NCBI RefSeq assembly: GCF_019393635.1
Contig: NC_057862.1
Location: 701,285,825-701,349,824 of the forward strand
Length of the DNA: 64,000 nt
From: Dromiciops gliroides
Taxonomy: Eukaryota > Chordata > Mammalia > Microbiotheria > Microbiotheriidae
Direction: 5' to 3'
The translations under genes and the position numbers were made by a program. Of the stretch, positions 10,816 through 22,561 are shown one piece after another; within the stretch, counting starts at the first letter, position 1, and each line of letters begins with the position of its first letter. Under the pieces are notes generated by a model, which had not been told where the DNA came from, did not search any database, and worked only from the letters and a program-made list of their open reading frames with translations.

Positions 10816-11616
10816 TGTCATGGCGGGTCTGCCTTGGGAGCTTCTGGTTTTGCCCTCTCTGGGTCTTGGAGTAAGTGAAGAAAAAGCTTGGGCACTAGGC
10901 AGAGTCTGTTCCCCAGCTTCCTTCAACACCTCTGGGGCTTCTGTACTAACTAGCTGTGCTAATGAGTAGCTGAGGCCCTCACCTAATTAACACCGAGTTA
11001 TTAATGAGATGCTTCAGCAGTCTAGGGATCCTAGGGGGCGAGACGCCACCCTGGATGGAAAGCCCAGAGGGACAGTGCTGGCAGATGTGCTGAGGAAGCT
11101 AATGAGCTCAGCTCCGAATCAGCCCTGACCTCTCTCCAACCCATTAAAGCTTTTTTAAAGTTTCTTTCTGCAGTTCTGCTCCCCTCATGGGGCCATGTGC
11201 TCACCTCATTAAATAAGTTCTTGGGGAACAGTGCCTAGGAGTCAGAAGCCTTTGTACACCTACACCCAAGTCCCATTGAGTGGCTAAATGCCTTTGGGCC
11301 TCTGCTGTTCACCAAATGGGTCCTGCATCACCTCTTCCCTAGCAGTACTGACCACTTATGTGGAATTTTAACGTGTCCAAAGCAATCCTCCTTCACTCCA
11401 GATGTGGCCAATCAGACTTTCTTGGTGTTTCCTGTACACGAGGTTTCATCTCTGTCATGCACCCTTCCCCGCCCTATCCTTCTGTCCAACAGTCAATACG
11501 CATTTATAAAAGACCTCTTATGTGCCAGGCACTGTGGCAGGTGCAGGAAATACAAACACAATCATGAAAGAATGCCTATTTTCATCGAGCACACAGAGTG
11601 AGACAACATATATATC
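10816..11616. other. Unassigned sequence with an old dispersed repeat at its end
   Basis: No gene recognised. Bases 11490-11600 (GCATTTATAAAAGACCTCTTATGTGCCAGGCACTGTGG…) match the common 'tgtgccaggcactgtgctaag' marsupial repeat. Confidence 0.4.
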
Positions 11617-11846
11617 AATATATATTTTTCAGTTATGTCACACTCTTTGTGACCCCATTTAGGGTTTTCTTGGCAAAGATACTGGATTGGTTGGCCATTT
11701 CCTTCTCATTTCACAGACGAGGAAACAGAGGCAAATGGGGTAAGTGACTTGCCCAGGGTCACAGGGCTGTCTGAGGCTGGATTTGAACTCAGGAAGGAGT
11801 CTTCCTCACTCTAGGCCAAGTACTATGGCACCACCTAGATGTCCAT
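11617..11846 (-). repeat. RTE-tailed SINE
   Basis: Antisense copy: GACCCCATTTAGGGTTTTCTTGGC, GGCCATTTCCTTCTCATTTC, GTGACTTGCCCAGGGTCAC, ending CACCACCTAGATGTCC. Confidence 0.8.
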
Positions 11847-12399
11847 ATACAGAATACTATCCCTACAAAGTGAATGTACTGGGGCTCAGAGCATAGCCAC
11901 ATCACCTAACTGGTAGGGGCCCTGGGTCCTTTACCCTGTGAGTGGGGAGGACCTCCCTTCACTGCCTTCAGCGCCAGAAAAGGCCTCATCCAAGAGCCAG
12001 CCTGGGACTCTTTATCTCCTGGGCTCTCTTCAAAGATCACACACAGTTCACTCACTGTGTGGACTGAGACAGGGAATGCCACCTACCTTCTTTACTCTGG
12101 CTCTAGGAAACAGGCTGGGGGGGGGGGCGTCCTTTCTGCCTTGATTCATTTGTCTAAGTTTCAGGTGCTGGTGGTCATCTCCTGCTGTAGAGGAACCCTT
12201 CTAAGCTGTGGACCTCCCTTCCCAGAGACTGAGGTGGTTGGAGGTGGGGGAGGAGGATGAGGGAAGCGCCACATTGACTTCATCCTGTGACAATTCTGCA
12301 GGCAACTCCATTCCCTTTCCATTCAATGATGGGTCTAGTTCAATTTCTGTCTTGTGAGAAACCCATTCAACTGTGGGAATTGTGAGAGGACTTTGTTGT
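11847..12399. other. Unassigned sequence
   Basis: No gene, repeat or RNA recognised. A G-run (12117-12127) is the only low-complexity feature. Short overlapping frames on both strands have no recognisable domains. Confidence 0.4.
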
Positions 12400-13220
12400 A
12401 TTGTTAGAACCAAGCCCTGGGCAGCCGGATCACTTCTACGTGCTGCTTAGAGACCCTTAACTGGGGACACTGGTTATGCTGACCAGAACTCGGTCAGATC
12501 CAAAGAGTGATGCCAGCAGTTTTCTCACAGTTGTACAACTCAATCAGCCCACACGTCTCATCTGAAAACTGGCTGTGTCGAGGTCAATCAGTTACTGTTT
12601 CTTTGTTCCTTTGATTGAATACAGACCCTTGGGGGGAGTGGGCACTTCTTTTTCTGATTTAGGAGAACTGTACCTGTTCATTATTTTCCTTCCAACTCAA
12701 AAAGCCACTAATCTTTCCTCAAATTAGAAATCAGATCTTATATCCTGGTTTGTACCCTGTTAATGGTTTGCTTTTAATACAGTAAAATCTATCTCCCTTT
12801 GCATATGGGTCAGTGCCAAGCTGAGGAGGCCTGCTCCTAATCTGTAATGCAATCGGCATGTGTTGCCTAATAAATCAATATGCTCAGAAGCTCGAACCTT
12901 TGTTTCCTCAGTTATTTCAGATTTCACCTGGCACAAGGATTAGCAACGTGTATTGGAGAGTAAGTTTATATATCTGTGATTATGCCTTTTGAAGTCCATA
13001 TTCCTTCCTAAAAGCTAATCTTATTATTAGTGGAAAAATAGACCTGGAGTGCAGGGGACCTTCCCCCTACAGCTGAGGGAACACTGTATTAATGGTGGCT
13101 GGACACACTGGCAGAGAGAGCCTAGACACCCCAACTCCCTTAAGGGCTACCAGAGATCCCTGGGGGATGGGTTAGATGTAACCTACCTGGCCTTCAAATA
13201 GTGGGGGTCAGGGTAGTCAG
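12400..13220 (+). mobile_element. Possible old LTR-like segment
   Basis: An AATAAA site in GCCTAATAAATCAATATGC (near 12870) is followed by a CTC/TTTC-rich stretch ending CACCTGGCA, reminiscent of an R-U5 region. Bases 12955-13220 are related to 17685-17945 (see findings) and end near a TATA-like CATAAATAGGG. Low confidence; no internal element seen. Confidence 0.25.
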
Positions 13221-13400
13221 TCAAGTGTGACATAAATAGGGCCCTTTTGGGAGGGAGGGATCAGCAAAGACTTCACACAGAAGTTGGCTTCCAAGCTTTG
13301 AGAGGCCAGAAGAGCTAATCTCCCTCCCCCTGAGTCGGGGAGTGAATTTTTATGAGAGCTTGCAGCCAAAACGGAAATCCTCCTAGGAATGACCTTTGGT

Positions 13401-13506
13401 TCTTTTGTTGTTTGTTTTTTGTGGGGCAATGAGGGTTAAGTGACTTGCCTAGGGTCACACAGCTAGTAAGTGTCAAGTGTCTGAGGACAGATTTGAACTC
13501 AGGTCC
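13401..13506 (-). repeat. CORE-SINE, truncated
   Basis: GGGGCAATGAGGGTTAAGTGACTTGCC through TTTGAACTCAGGTC, then stops. The tRNA-like head is missing. Confidence 0.85.
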
Positions 13507-13984
13507 AAGGAATAAACTTTGGAACCCTGCCCATAGGTAGCTAACAGAGCCTCATCCAGGAGCATTGCCACATTTGGACATGAACTTGGTTGGCTGAACA
13601 TGATGTAGAAATTGCATTAAGTTTAAGCCTACCTACCTTAGGAACCCTAGGTGGTGTAGGGGAGAGCATGTTCCTCCTCTTCCTGTCCAGGTATTGGGGA
13701 GAATCTTTGTATTTCTGTGCTTGCTGTATCTTCAAAATAAATATCCCTTTGGAAAAACTCATTGATATTAACTGGTAAGGTGAAATTGGGGCTCTAATCA
13801 CTGGCAAATAACAGTGGCCCTAACATGCACTCTCTTAGAATCCCCTCCCCCCACCCCCATATCCAATATATTGTCAAGGCTTGTCAGTTTTACCTCTGCA
13901 GCATCTCTAGTCGATTTCACCTCTTCAGCATGATGGTTGGTTTCATTTCTGTAGCATCTCTGGTAGATTTCACCTCTGCAGCAT

Positions 13985-14712
13985 CTCTCCCACACAATTC
14001 CTTTTTTCCTATGATACTGGCTCCATCCTGGTACATTCTCATCTTCTCACACCTGGACTATGGGTGTAGCTGCTGGGTGTAGGGTCTGCCTGTCTCCAGT
14101 CTTTGCCCACTCCAGTCCACCCTCCATTGATGATAAAGTGATCTTCCTAAAGCATAGGTCTGACCATTCCTCCCTCTTCCTTACTCAGTAAGGTCCAGTG
14201 GCTTTCTATGACCCTCAGGATCAAATACAAACCCCTCTGTTTGGCATTCAAAGCCCTTCATAACCTGCCCCTCTCACCCTTAGTCTTTCTTACACTTGAC
14301 TCAGCAGCATGTCCTCTGCCCCAGTCACCCTCCTCTTTGATGTTCCATGAACAAGCCCCCCTATCTCTTATTTCTGGATATTTTCTCTGGCTGCGCCCCA
14401 TTCCTGGATTGTTCCCCTTCCTCATCTCTACTCACTGGCTAAATCCCAACTAAAATACCACTTTCTAGAAGGAGGTGGGGTTCTACAAGAACCCAAATTC
14501 CTCATCCCCTCCAATTCTAGAGCCTTCCCTCTGCTGATCATCTCCAGTTTATCCTATCACTATCTTGTTTGGGCACAGTTGTTTGCATGTTGAATCTCCC
14601 ATTAGACTGGTGAGCTCCTTGAGGGCAGGGACTGTCTGTCACCTTTCTTTTTATTCTCAGTGTTTAGCATAGTGTTTGGCACATAGTAGGTACTTAATTA
14701 ATGCTTGTTGAC
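13985..14712 (+). mobile_element. L2 LINE 3' end
   Basis: Sense L2: CTTCCTAAAGCATAGGTCTGACC, TTGGCATTCAAAGCCCTTC, a CCATTCCTGGATTGTTCCCC stretch, and the terminal block CTTGAGGGCAGGGACTGTCTG…TTTGGCACATAGTAGGTACTTAATTAATG. The clearest L2 copy in the window. Confidence 0.8.
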
Positions 14713-15056
14713 CAGCTGACCCCAGACATGGGATTTGAGCTGATGGCAGTAGAGAAAGGCATGCCAACCCCCAGGGTTCTCCCTAGATACCAGGGTAGAA
14801 GACATAGCCAGCCTTGATCTTGGAGAGGGAAGTCCAGAGCCAGTCATGGCCTCATTATGTCTCCAGGCCCTAGAATGGGGAGGAGCTGAATGGATGCTCA
14901 GCAAACACAACAACCCTGTACTAGAAGTATCATTTATCTAGTCAAGGAACCTGAGGTTTAGAGAGGCTGCTTCATTGTGCTTTTGATAATGTGTCCTTAC
15001 TTGCAGCTTGGCCTTTTATCTTTGACCCCTAGTCATTGGAGTCCTGCTGATGGATT

Positions 15057-16548
15057 TTTTTTTTTAAGCAACAAACATTTATTTTATTTTTTCTAGTTAC
15101 ATGTAAGGGTAGTTTTCAACATTCATTTTCATAAGATTTAGAGTTCCAAATTTTTCTCCCTTCCTCCTTCCCTTTCCTCCCCGCTCCACAAGATCGCAAC
15201 CAGGTTATATATGTACAATCCACAAGTGTTCTTTTTGTCAGTTCTTTCGATGGGAGTGGATAGTAAGCTTCCTCATTAGTTCCTTGGGATTGTCTTGGAT
15301 CATTACATTGCTGAGAGTAGTTAAGTCATTTACATTTGCTTATCGAACAATACTGCTATAACTATCCACAATGTCCTCCCAGCTCTGCTCACTTCACTAC
15401 ACATGGATGTTCATTGGTCTTTCAAGGTTTTTCTGGGATCATCCTGTTTGTCATTTCCAATAGCACAAGACCATTCCACCACAATCATATAGCACATCTT
15501 CTTCCATCATTCCTCAATTGATGGACATTCCCTTGATTCTCAATTCTTAGTCTCCACCAAGAGTTGCTATAAATATTTTTTGTACAATTTTTCCCCCTTT
15601 TCCCTTTTTCATGATTACTATTGTTAACTGTTTTCCTTCCATCCTATTATACATCTTCTTTCATCCTATTACTCTTCAAAAGGGATTTGCTTTTGTCCAT
15701 CCTTTCCCCCACTCTGCCCTTCCTTCTTTTGCCCCTCTCTCTTTATCCCCTTCCCCTCCTATTTTCCTGCAGGGTTAGAGAGATTACTCCATCCAATTGA
15801 GTGTGTACATTATTCCCTCCTTGAGCCAATTCTAATGAGATTGAGGTCTTTGAGCCAATTCTGAAGAGTATTAGGCTCATTTACTGCCCAGATTAAATAG
15901 ATTACTCCACCCAGTTGGATGTGTGTGTTAGTCCTTCCTTGAGGCAGCTCTGATGAGTTTAAGGTCTTTGAGCCTCTTCTGATGAGTGTAAAATTCATTT
16001 ACTACCCTGCTCCTCTCCCATCTCTTCCCCCACTCCATAAGCCTTTTCCTGTTTCTTTCATGTAGGATTTCACCTCTGTCCTTCTCCCTCCCTCAGTGCA
16101 TTCCCCTCACCCCTCAGTTTAACCCTAAGGATGTCATCATGGGACAGCTAGGTGACACAGTGGACAAAGCATCACCCCTGGACCCAGGGGATTCCGGCCA
16201 AAATCCAGCTTCAGGCACAAGACAATTACCTGCTGTAAGACCCCAGGTATGTCCCCCAGCTTCAATTTTTTATGGTTCTCTAGGGTCTTGTATTTGAAAG
16301 TCAAATTTGCCATTCAGTTCAGGTCTTTTCATCACGAATACCTGAAAGTCTTCTTTTTTCATTAAAGTCCCATTTTTTCCTCTGAAAGATTATGATGAGT
16401 TTTGCTGGGAAGGTGATTCTTGGTTGTAATTCCAATTCCTTTGCCCTCTGGAATATCATATTCCATGCCCTCTGGTCCTTTAATGTAGAAGCTGCTAGAT
16501 CTTGTGCTATCCTGACTGGGCCTTCACAGTACTGGATTTGCCTCTTCT
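15057..16548 (-). mobile_element. HAL1 (half-L1), copy 1, with captured SINE
   Basis: Read on the minus strand the element runs from the ORF1 C-terminus (16260-16548; GPVRIAQDLAASTLKDQRAW, RAKELELQPRITFPAKL) to a 120-bp antisense tRNA-SINE remnant (16141-16260), then a C/T-rich and tandem-repeat region with units like GAGCCAATTCTGATGAG (15780-16010), then the last part of ORF2 and the 3' UTR, and a poly-T tract at 15057. The endonuclease and RT parts of ORF2 are absent. Copies 2 and 3 have the same order. Non-autonomous; must have used L1 proteins in trans. Confidence 0.8.
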
Positions 16549-16561
16549 AAGGGGGAAAGAT

Positions 16562-16620
16562 AATTTTTTTGAGGGTTAAGTGACTTGCCCAGGGTCACAC
16601 AGCTAGTAAGTGTCAAGTGT
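16562..16620 (-). repeat. CORE-SINE fragment
   Basis: GAGGGTTAAGTGACTTGCCC to GTGTCAAGTGT only. The head half is missing. Confidence 0.75.
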
Positions 16621-17684
16621 TGAGAATTTCTTGACAGGGGAGAGAAGAAGCTTGGTCCTGGCTTCAGCTTTGTCCTCACTCCTTGTCCAGCAGAGGACTT
16701 TATGAGCTTTGGAATGCCAAAGGCTATGGACTTTTTCCACTGGTATCCAAAGAGACTCCTTGAAAGAGCCTTGTCTGAATTAGAAACTAAAGCCAGACTG
16801 TATGTGATGAAGAAACACAGGTTCCAGTCTCTACAAAGAGCTCAGCAAAAAAAAAAAAAAAAGCCCCCCCCCCACTCAAAGGGGGACTTCTTGAGCACCC
16901 GAGACTTCAAGAAACTAATAGCCATCATCCCTTGGCCCAGCCCTTAGTCTCTCTCAGCTCAATCCACTTTCCCCTGGACTCTTTGGATTTGTGGGAACAT
17001 CTATTTCAGACTTTTGATGAGGAGTTTTATACCAACTGTTCTCATTAGATGACTATAGTAAATACCTGTTTCTGAAAGCTAATTGTCTGGCTGACAAATT
17101 GGTATCATTGATAATATATACACACATATTAGTCTGTGCTATGGATGATACCAATGTGTCACGTTGATGTGTATGATATATGCTATTGTTTCTATATAGA
17201 CACACAGATGTAGAACTACATGTACTGAGGACCTTGAAGCAAGCTGAAAGCTCCTGAGATGGAGGTGCCCTGCTCCTCTGTTCTCCTCTGCCATATGGGT
17301 GGTGACAGCTTCCTTTGATTGGCTGCATCTTTAGGAACTGACAGACTGGGATAACCAATCCATCTCTTTCTTGAGGTGTCTGGAGGGGAAGATCATACAA
17401 CACTCCCTCACAGTGTAGGCTCCAAGAACAAAGCTCCAGCCATGGACCTGGGGTCTGTGTTCCTTGTTACTTATTCTTCTCAGTTTCTAGTACTGATGAT
17501 GACCTCCTCCAGACAGGGAATGGGATTTCAGGTCAGAGCAAGACAGGAGTAGCCAGACTACCTGGGGTTTGAGCCCAGGGGAGGTTTTGGGGCTTAGAAC
17601 TGAACTAACTTATGAACCTGATTCTCTTTCCCTCTCCAAAGTATGAGATGGTACACTTCGGGGGGTGGAAGAATTGAGTCCCAC
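16621..17684. other. Unassigned sequence with an A-tract
   Basis: A run of 16 A at 16847-16862 followed by a C-run could be the tail of a retroposed sequence. The frame before it (16702-16946) encodes FGMPKAMDFFHWYPKRLLER and then ELETKARLYVMKKHRFQSLQ, which I do not recognise. 17000-17684 shows no known feature. Confidence 0.3.
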
Positions 17685-17945
17685 ATATTAGAGAGTAGGT
17701 TTGCATATTTGTAATTATACCGCTTAAAGCAAATGTTCCTCAAGTTAATATGACTGCTAGTGGTTAAATGAAGTTGGGGTGCTCACCCTCTTACACTTGT
17801 GGGAATGCCATCAGCTGAAGCTAGGGCTATTTTCAGAGAGCCTGAACACTCTTAATCCTCCTTAGGAGTAGCAGAGAAGCCTGGGAAATGGGTGAAATAT
17901 GATATTTCTGGCCTTTAGGCAGTGGGGGCAAGAGTAGCGAGTGTT
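17685..17945 (+). repeat. Diverged partner of the repeat at 12955-13220
   Basis: Shares ordered blocks with the earlier segment: GAGAGTAGGTTTGCATAT..TGTAATTAT, then GCCTGAACAC, then GGCCTTTAGGCAGTGGGGGC..GAGTAGCGAGTG. Family unknown; possibly LTR-derived. Confidence 0.4.
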
Positions 17946-18470
17946 ATATACAGACACAGAAAAACTCTCAACCCCTCAGGGCTACCCATACATTTTGAGA
18001 AAATGAGCTCCCCTTTTTAATCTTGTTCCAGGGACTTAACTTTCTGATGTGAATCAGGGTTTGGGATAGTATCCCAGGGTATGTGCCACAACTAAAGGAA
18101 ATGCAAATAAAGGGAATAAAATCATGTTGAAAAACTATATTGGGGAAAGAGTAAGACCAAGGACCACTGCTTGGGTGTGAATGGGATAATGATGCCGGGC
18201 AACAGAGAGAAGGCAAAGACATTCTTTTCCCCTACAGCTTTTGGGTTCTGTGCCAAGGAGAACTTTCCTTATAGTAGAAATCACAGGACTCAGGAAGAAA
18301 AGGGGGAAAGGACCTGATAAAACAATGCAGGTAAGTAAGAAAAGGTAGGTGGAACATGTGGATGGCAAAGTAAATTGATAGAAAGGATGGAAGGCAGGGT
18401 AAGACCAGTTGCTGAAATGGGTAGGATGTTGGTTCTGGGAAAGGTGATGAGTGACTATAGAAATCTTTTT
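17946..18470. other. Unassigned intergenic sequence
   Basis: No gene, RNA or repeat recognised before the L1 that begins near 18475. Confidence 0.4.
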
Positions 18471-18474
18471 TTTC

Positions 18475-18875
18475 TTAAAATTTTTTAAAAAAAATAAACA
18501 TTTTTATTTAAAGTTTTGAGTTCCAAATTCTAATCCTCCTTCCCTCCCTCCCCTTCTCCCTCCCTGAGGAGGTAAGCAATCAGATATAGGTTATATTTGT
18601 GCAATTATGTAAAACATTACCACACTAATTATTTTTACAAGAAAACTCAAATAAAAGAAAAAATGAAAGAAAGTGAAAAATAGCATGCTTTAGTCTGTGT
18701 TTAATCAATATCAGTTCTTTCTTTTCAGGTGGATAGTATGATTCGGAGGTGGATAGCATCACTAGTCCTTTGGGAGTGTCTTGGATCATTGTATTGCTGA
18801 GAATAGTTAAGTCATTTACAATTCCTCATCAAACAATATTTTTGTCACTATGCACAAGTTCTCCTGGTCCTATAG
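18475..18875 (-). mobile_element. L1 3' UTR, left arm of an inverted pair
   Basis: Antisense L1 3' end: AATAAACATTTTTATTTAAAG, GAGTTCCAAATTC, CCCTCCCTGAGGAGGTAAGC, then the region complementary to the ORF2 end. It faces the sense L1 at 18930-19475, so the two 3' ends point outward. Confidence 0.85.
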
Positions 18876-18929
18876 AATTCTTAAGAGCAAAGAAGCTAAG
18901 TTAAAAGATCAATGAGCTGTAAAAATTCT

Positions 18930-19475
18930 AAGTAGGGATAAGAATTGAAAATCGAAGGGATGCTCATCCATTGGGAAATGGCTAAATAGGCTGTGCCAAA
19001 TGATGGTGATGGAATATTATGATGCTATAAGAAACGATAAGCAGGATGATTTCAGAAAAGCCTGGAAAGACTTATATGAACTGATGTGTAGTGAAGTGAG
19101 CAGAACCAGGAGAATGTTGTGCACAGTGACAGCCATATTGTTGGATGAAGAACTGTGAATGACTTAACTATTCTCAGCAATACAATGATCCAAGACACTC
19201 CCAAAGGACTAGTGATGCTATCCACCTCCAAATCATACTATCCACCTGAAAAGAAAGAACTGATATTGACTGAATACAGACTATGACATTTTTCACTTTC
19301 TTTCTTTTTACTTTATTCAAGTTTTCTTATACAAAATAACTAATGTGGTAATGTTTTACATAATCACACATGTATAACCTATATCTGATTGTTTACTGCC
19401 TCAGGGAGCGGGGAGGGAAGAGAGGGACTGAGGGATAGAATTTGGAACTCAAAACTTTAAAGAAAAATGTTTATT
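18930..19475 (+). mobile_element. L1 3' end, right arm of an inverted pair
   Basis: Sense L1 from the end of ORF2 (TGTAGTGAAGTGAGCAGAACC) through the 3' UTR (GGGAAGAGAGGGACTGAGGG, AACTCAAAACTTTAAAG). Forms a large inverted repeat with 18475-18875, separated by a short unrelated spacer (about 18876-18929). Confidence 0.85.
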
Positions 19476-20204
19476 GTTATTTTAAAAATAATGACAAGTT
19501 AAAAAACATTCTAACCAGGGTATAGGAATGAGGAGAAAACAGCCATAAGCAGTTAAAAAGATAAGGCTGGAAATCTCCACCAGCATGGAGAACGTAGGGC
19601 ATTTGCAGTGACTTGCATTGAGCATGGACCATTTCTATCTCTACAACAGCCAAATGACTTGTGTTCCACATGTGAGCTGACCTCCTTCCTAGAAGGGAAG
19701 GTGAAGGACCTCAGGTGATGCCTCCCTATACTCCAGGTTCTAAAAGAAAGCAAAACAACTACTTCAAAGGGGAACCAAGGGGCTCTGAGACAGAGGAGGG
19801 AAGGTCTGACAGCCTTTTCAGGAAGTGGAAGTAGAGGAGAAAAGCAAGAAAAGGGCAGCTGTGCTTACCAAACTAACCATAGATGGGAGGCTCTTTCAGG
19901 AGTGTCTTCCCTCTCCTAGCTCCAATCCTGGCTCTTTAGACTTTGCCCTCATGCTTTCCCTGCCTTCTTGCCATGGGGGTTCCCTCAGCACTTGTGGCTT
20001 TCTCACCTTGGAACATTCCTTTACTGCTGAGGCACAGTATCCTATTGGTGAGCCCCTCCTGGAGCCTCCATTTTGGCTAAGAGCCCAGATCATCCATTCT
20101 TCATTTCCTCTCTTCTTCATTTTTATTTGCTTCTGACTCTGGATTTTTCACCATGCCTCCATTTAGCTGCCTTTCCTTCTACTCCCACATTACACTTTTC
20201 AACT
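19476..20204. other. Unassigned sequence
   Basis: Frames on both strands (for example 19553-19753 minus and 19825-20136 plus) have no recognisable domain. Nothing else seen. Confidence 0.4.
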
Positions 20205-20365
20205 CCCTTTATTTGTAGTCTTCCATCTTCCCACAGTAGAATTTAAGCTTCTTGAAGGCACGGCTGTCTTTCATTTTGTGTGTGTGTATCTCTCCCCTGT
20301 GCTTGTCACAGTGCCTGGCACATAGCAAGCACAAAATAAATGCTCGCTGCCTTGTTGACTTGAAT
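20205..20365 (+). mobile_element. L2 LINE terminal fragment
   Basis: AGAATTTAAGCTTCTTGAAGGC…CACAGTGCCTGGCACATAGC..GCACAAAATAAATGCTC is the canonical L2 3' end. Confidence 0.75.
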
Positions 20366-21200
20366 TGGAAGGAGGAATATGATCTGTGGAGAAGAGCCAC
20401 AGAAGCTATCAGGTGACAGGTTATCCACTAAGGGAAAGAAGAAGAAATGAAGAGCAACCTGATGAGGGAGTTCTTGCTTATTGGTACAAGGCAGTTATTT
20501 GTAGACCTGATAACAACAATAAAGTGGCCTCATCTTCCTAGACAAGTATCCAAGAACATAGCCAAGACCCTTCCAAAACTTAGCCACCTGGACGACACCT
20601 ACACATTTCTGATGGTCCTGCCGGTGTGGCCAGCAGTCACTGAGCCCGGGCAAGACAGTAAAGAGCACAGGGATGTCGGTTGTGCCGTTCTCACCATTGC
20701 CCATTGGAAGAAAAGGAGGCAGAAGAGAAAATATTGACTCAGGAGGTGAAGAGTCATCTGAGAAGATGGTGTCTATGGATGGGGTTTGGATTTTTGGATT
20801 CTTCCCTCCAAGAATTCAGTGTCATGAGGGAAGCAATAGGAAAACTGCACACAGGATGAATGAGAAATCATTAAAGGGGATAAGAATGAAGGGGGTTGGG
20901 AAAAGTTTCCTGTAAAAGATGAGATTTTAGTTGGGATGGAAGGAAGCCGGGGAATCGGGGAGGCAGAGCCTTCCCGGCATGGAGGACGATGACAGCCAAT
21001 GCCCTGGGCCAAGGGTCGGAGTGTCTTGTTCGTGGAGTAGCCTGAGGCCGGTGTCTCTGGGACAGAGATCATCTCTCTGAAGAGGAAGGTTGGAGAAGAC
21101 TGGAAAGGTGGGAGGGGATCGGATGACAAAGGGTTTTGAATGTCAGGGAGAGGATTTTGTGTTTGGTCCTAGAGGTGATAGGGAGCCATGTGAGGTTCTT

Positions 21201-21234
<34 letters not shown>

Positions 21235-22215
21235 CATGGCCAGGCCTCTGTAAGAAAATCCCTCTGGTGGTTAAATGCAGAATGAATTGTAGTGGGAAGA
21301 GACTGAGGAAGGCAGACCCCCAGTAGCTATTGCCCTAGTCCAAGTGTGAGATGATGATGGCCTACCAGTGGGGTGGCACTGTCAGAGGAGAAAAGGGGAA
21401 TAGTGGAGAGATGTTCTAAAGGCAGAACTGACAGGCTTTAGCAACAGCTTGGATATGGGGCCTGTGTGTGAGAGACAATGAGGAAACCAAGATGACTCCT
21501 AGGTGGAGAACCTGAGGGGGTGGGAGGAGGTTGGTGCCCTTCTCAGAGAAGAAGGGAGATCAGGCTGGAGATGGGATGGAATGGGAAGCCCTGTTTCACT
21601 GCATCTCTTCTGAAGGTTGGGAAAATTAGACAGGAAACTGTGTGGCCACAGGAGATATAAGAAGTCCCACTGTCCACTGAATTTCCTCTTCTCCCAAGGG
21701 ACAGGAAGGAGGGGGCTAGATCAGGAAGAGTCTCTGGGTCTGTGATGCTGCATATATGTAGAGAAACTTAGGAGGTAAGACATGGGTTTGGAGAGAGAAA
21801 GTGAGAGTGAAGGCATCCACTTTGAATGGGGGATGGGAGATTTCCTCAGAGCCACAGGCACATGTGTGGAAAGCCAGTTCACTGATTTCCAGTGTCTGTG
21901 GTTATCTTCTTGGTCAACTGTTGAGTCAAAGAGTCCACTTAGCTTTGTGTGTCACCCCAACCCACATTTTTCCCCAATTACTACTTGCTCTGGTAAATAT
22001 ATTTGATCAATTATGAACACAATCATCTTGGGTAACAAGTGTTTGATGGGAGGGAACTGAGCTGGAGACAGCAAGCTATATATTCCCCTCTGGGTCTGGG
22101 ACAGGACCAATTTCTTCCTATAGCAACTGGGAGGAGTTGCTTTTGTCCCAAGCCCCTAAAAGAGTACCATGCCCCCAGATTACAAAGTCTCATGTGTAGT
22201 AAGTATAAACCCTGT
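20366..22215. other. Old GA-rich repeats and unassigned sequence
   Basis: 20800-21560 resembles the old GA-rich repeat at 7958-8499 (GATAGGGAGCCATGTGAGG, AGGCTTTAGCAACAGCTTGG, AGGAAACCAAGATGACTCC). A (GT)n microsatellite lies at 21203-21232. 21930-22130 is distantly similar to 42215-42420 (TTTGATGGGAGGGAACTGAGC versus TTTGGTGGGAGAGAACTAAGC), perhaps an old LTR. No gene recognised. Confidence 0.4.
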
Positions 22216-22430
22216 TGTGAGAATCAAGGTGCCACCCCCTGCTGAGAAAGACATTGTGAAAACCAGGGCAACTCCTCCCTGAAAAGAAAGCATGCAACTA
22301 GTGTCTGGAAGCTGCCTGGCATCTGGAAGTTACATCTATTCATAGACTGCCTGTAAGTCATGTCAACCAATGTGGCAGCCAATTAACTTGGAGCTGTGTG
22401 TGGGGATCATCCCCCTTTTGGTCCCTTCAT
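22216..22430 (+). mobile_element. LTR fragment, family B
   Basis: Begins TGTGAGAATCAAGGTGCCAC and follows the family B LTR seen whole at 52950-53471, then stops in the U3 part. Only 16 bp separates it from an inverted 3' end piece of the same family (22447-22561). Confidence 0.75.
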
Positions 22431-22446
22431 GTTCAACAACTGCAAC

Positions 22447-22561
22447 GTTTAAAATCTAACGTGTAGTCTCCTTATCTTCCCCACCCCACTCCAGTGTGTG
22501 TGTGTAGGGGTAGAACTAGCTAAGTTTACTGATCAATTTGGCAACAATTGTGGCTTTTAAT
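22447..22561 (-). mobile_element. LTR 3' end fragment, family B, inverted
   Basis: GTTTAAAATCTAACGTGTAGTCTCC…GGTAGAACTAGCTAAGTTTACTG is the reverse complement of the family B LTR 3' end. It faces the fragment at 22216-22430. Confidence 0.75.

Noticed and set aside
15780-16010. Tandem units of about 60 bp with GAGCCAATTCTGATGAG, first considered as a CRISPR-like or satellite array
   Set aside because: They recur at the same place in all HAL1 copies and are the inter-ORF region of the element.
16702-16947. Frame with FGMPKAMDFFHWYPKRLLER ending in poly-lysine from an A-tract
   Set aside because: The lysines come from a 16-A tail and the rest matches no family I know. Reported only as unassigned sequence.
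20447-20737. 96-aa plus-strand frame (HLDDTYTFLMVLPVWPAVTE)
   Set aside because: It overlaps an equally long minus-strand frame and has no recognised domain, start context or neighbours that would support a gene.
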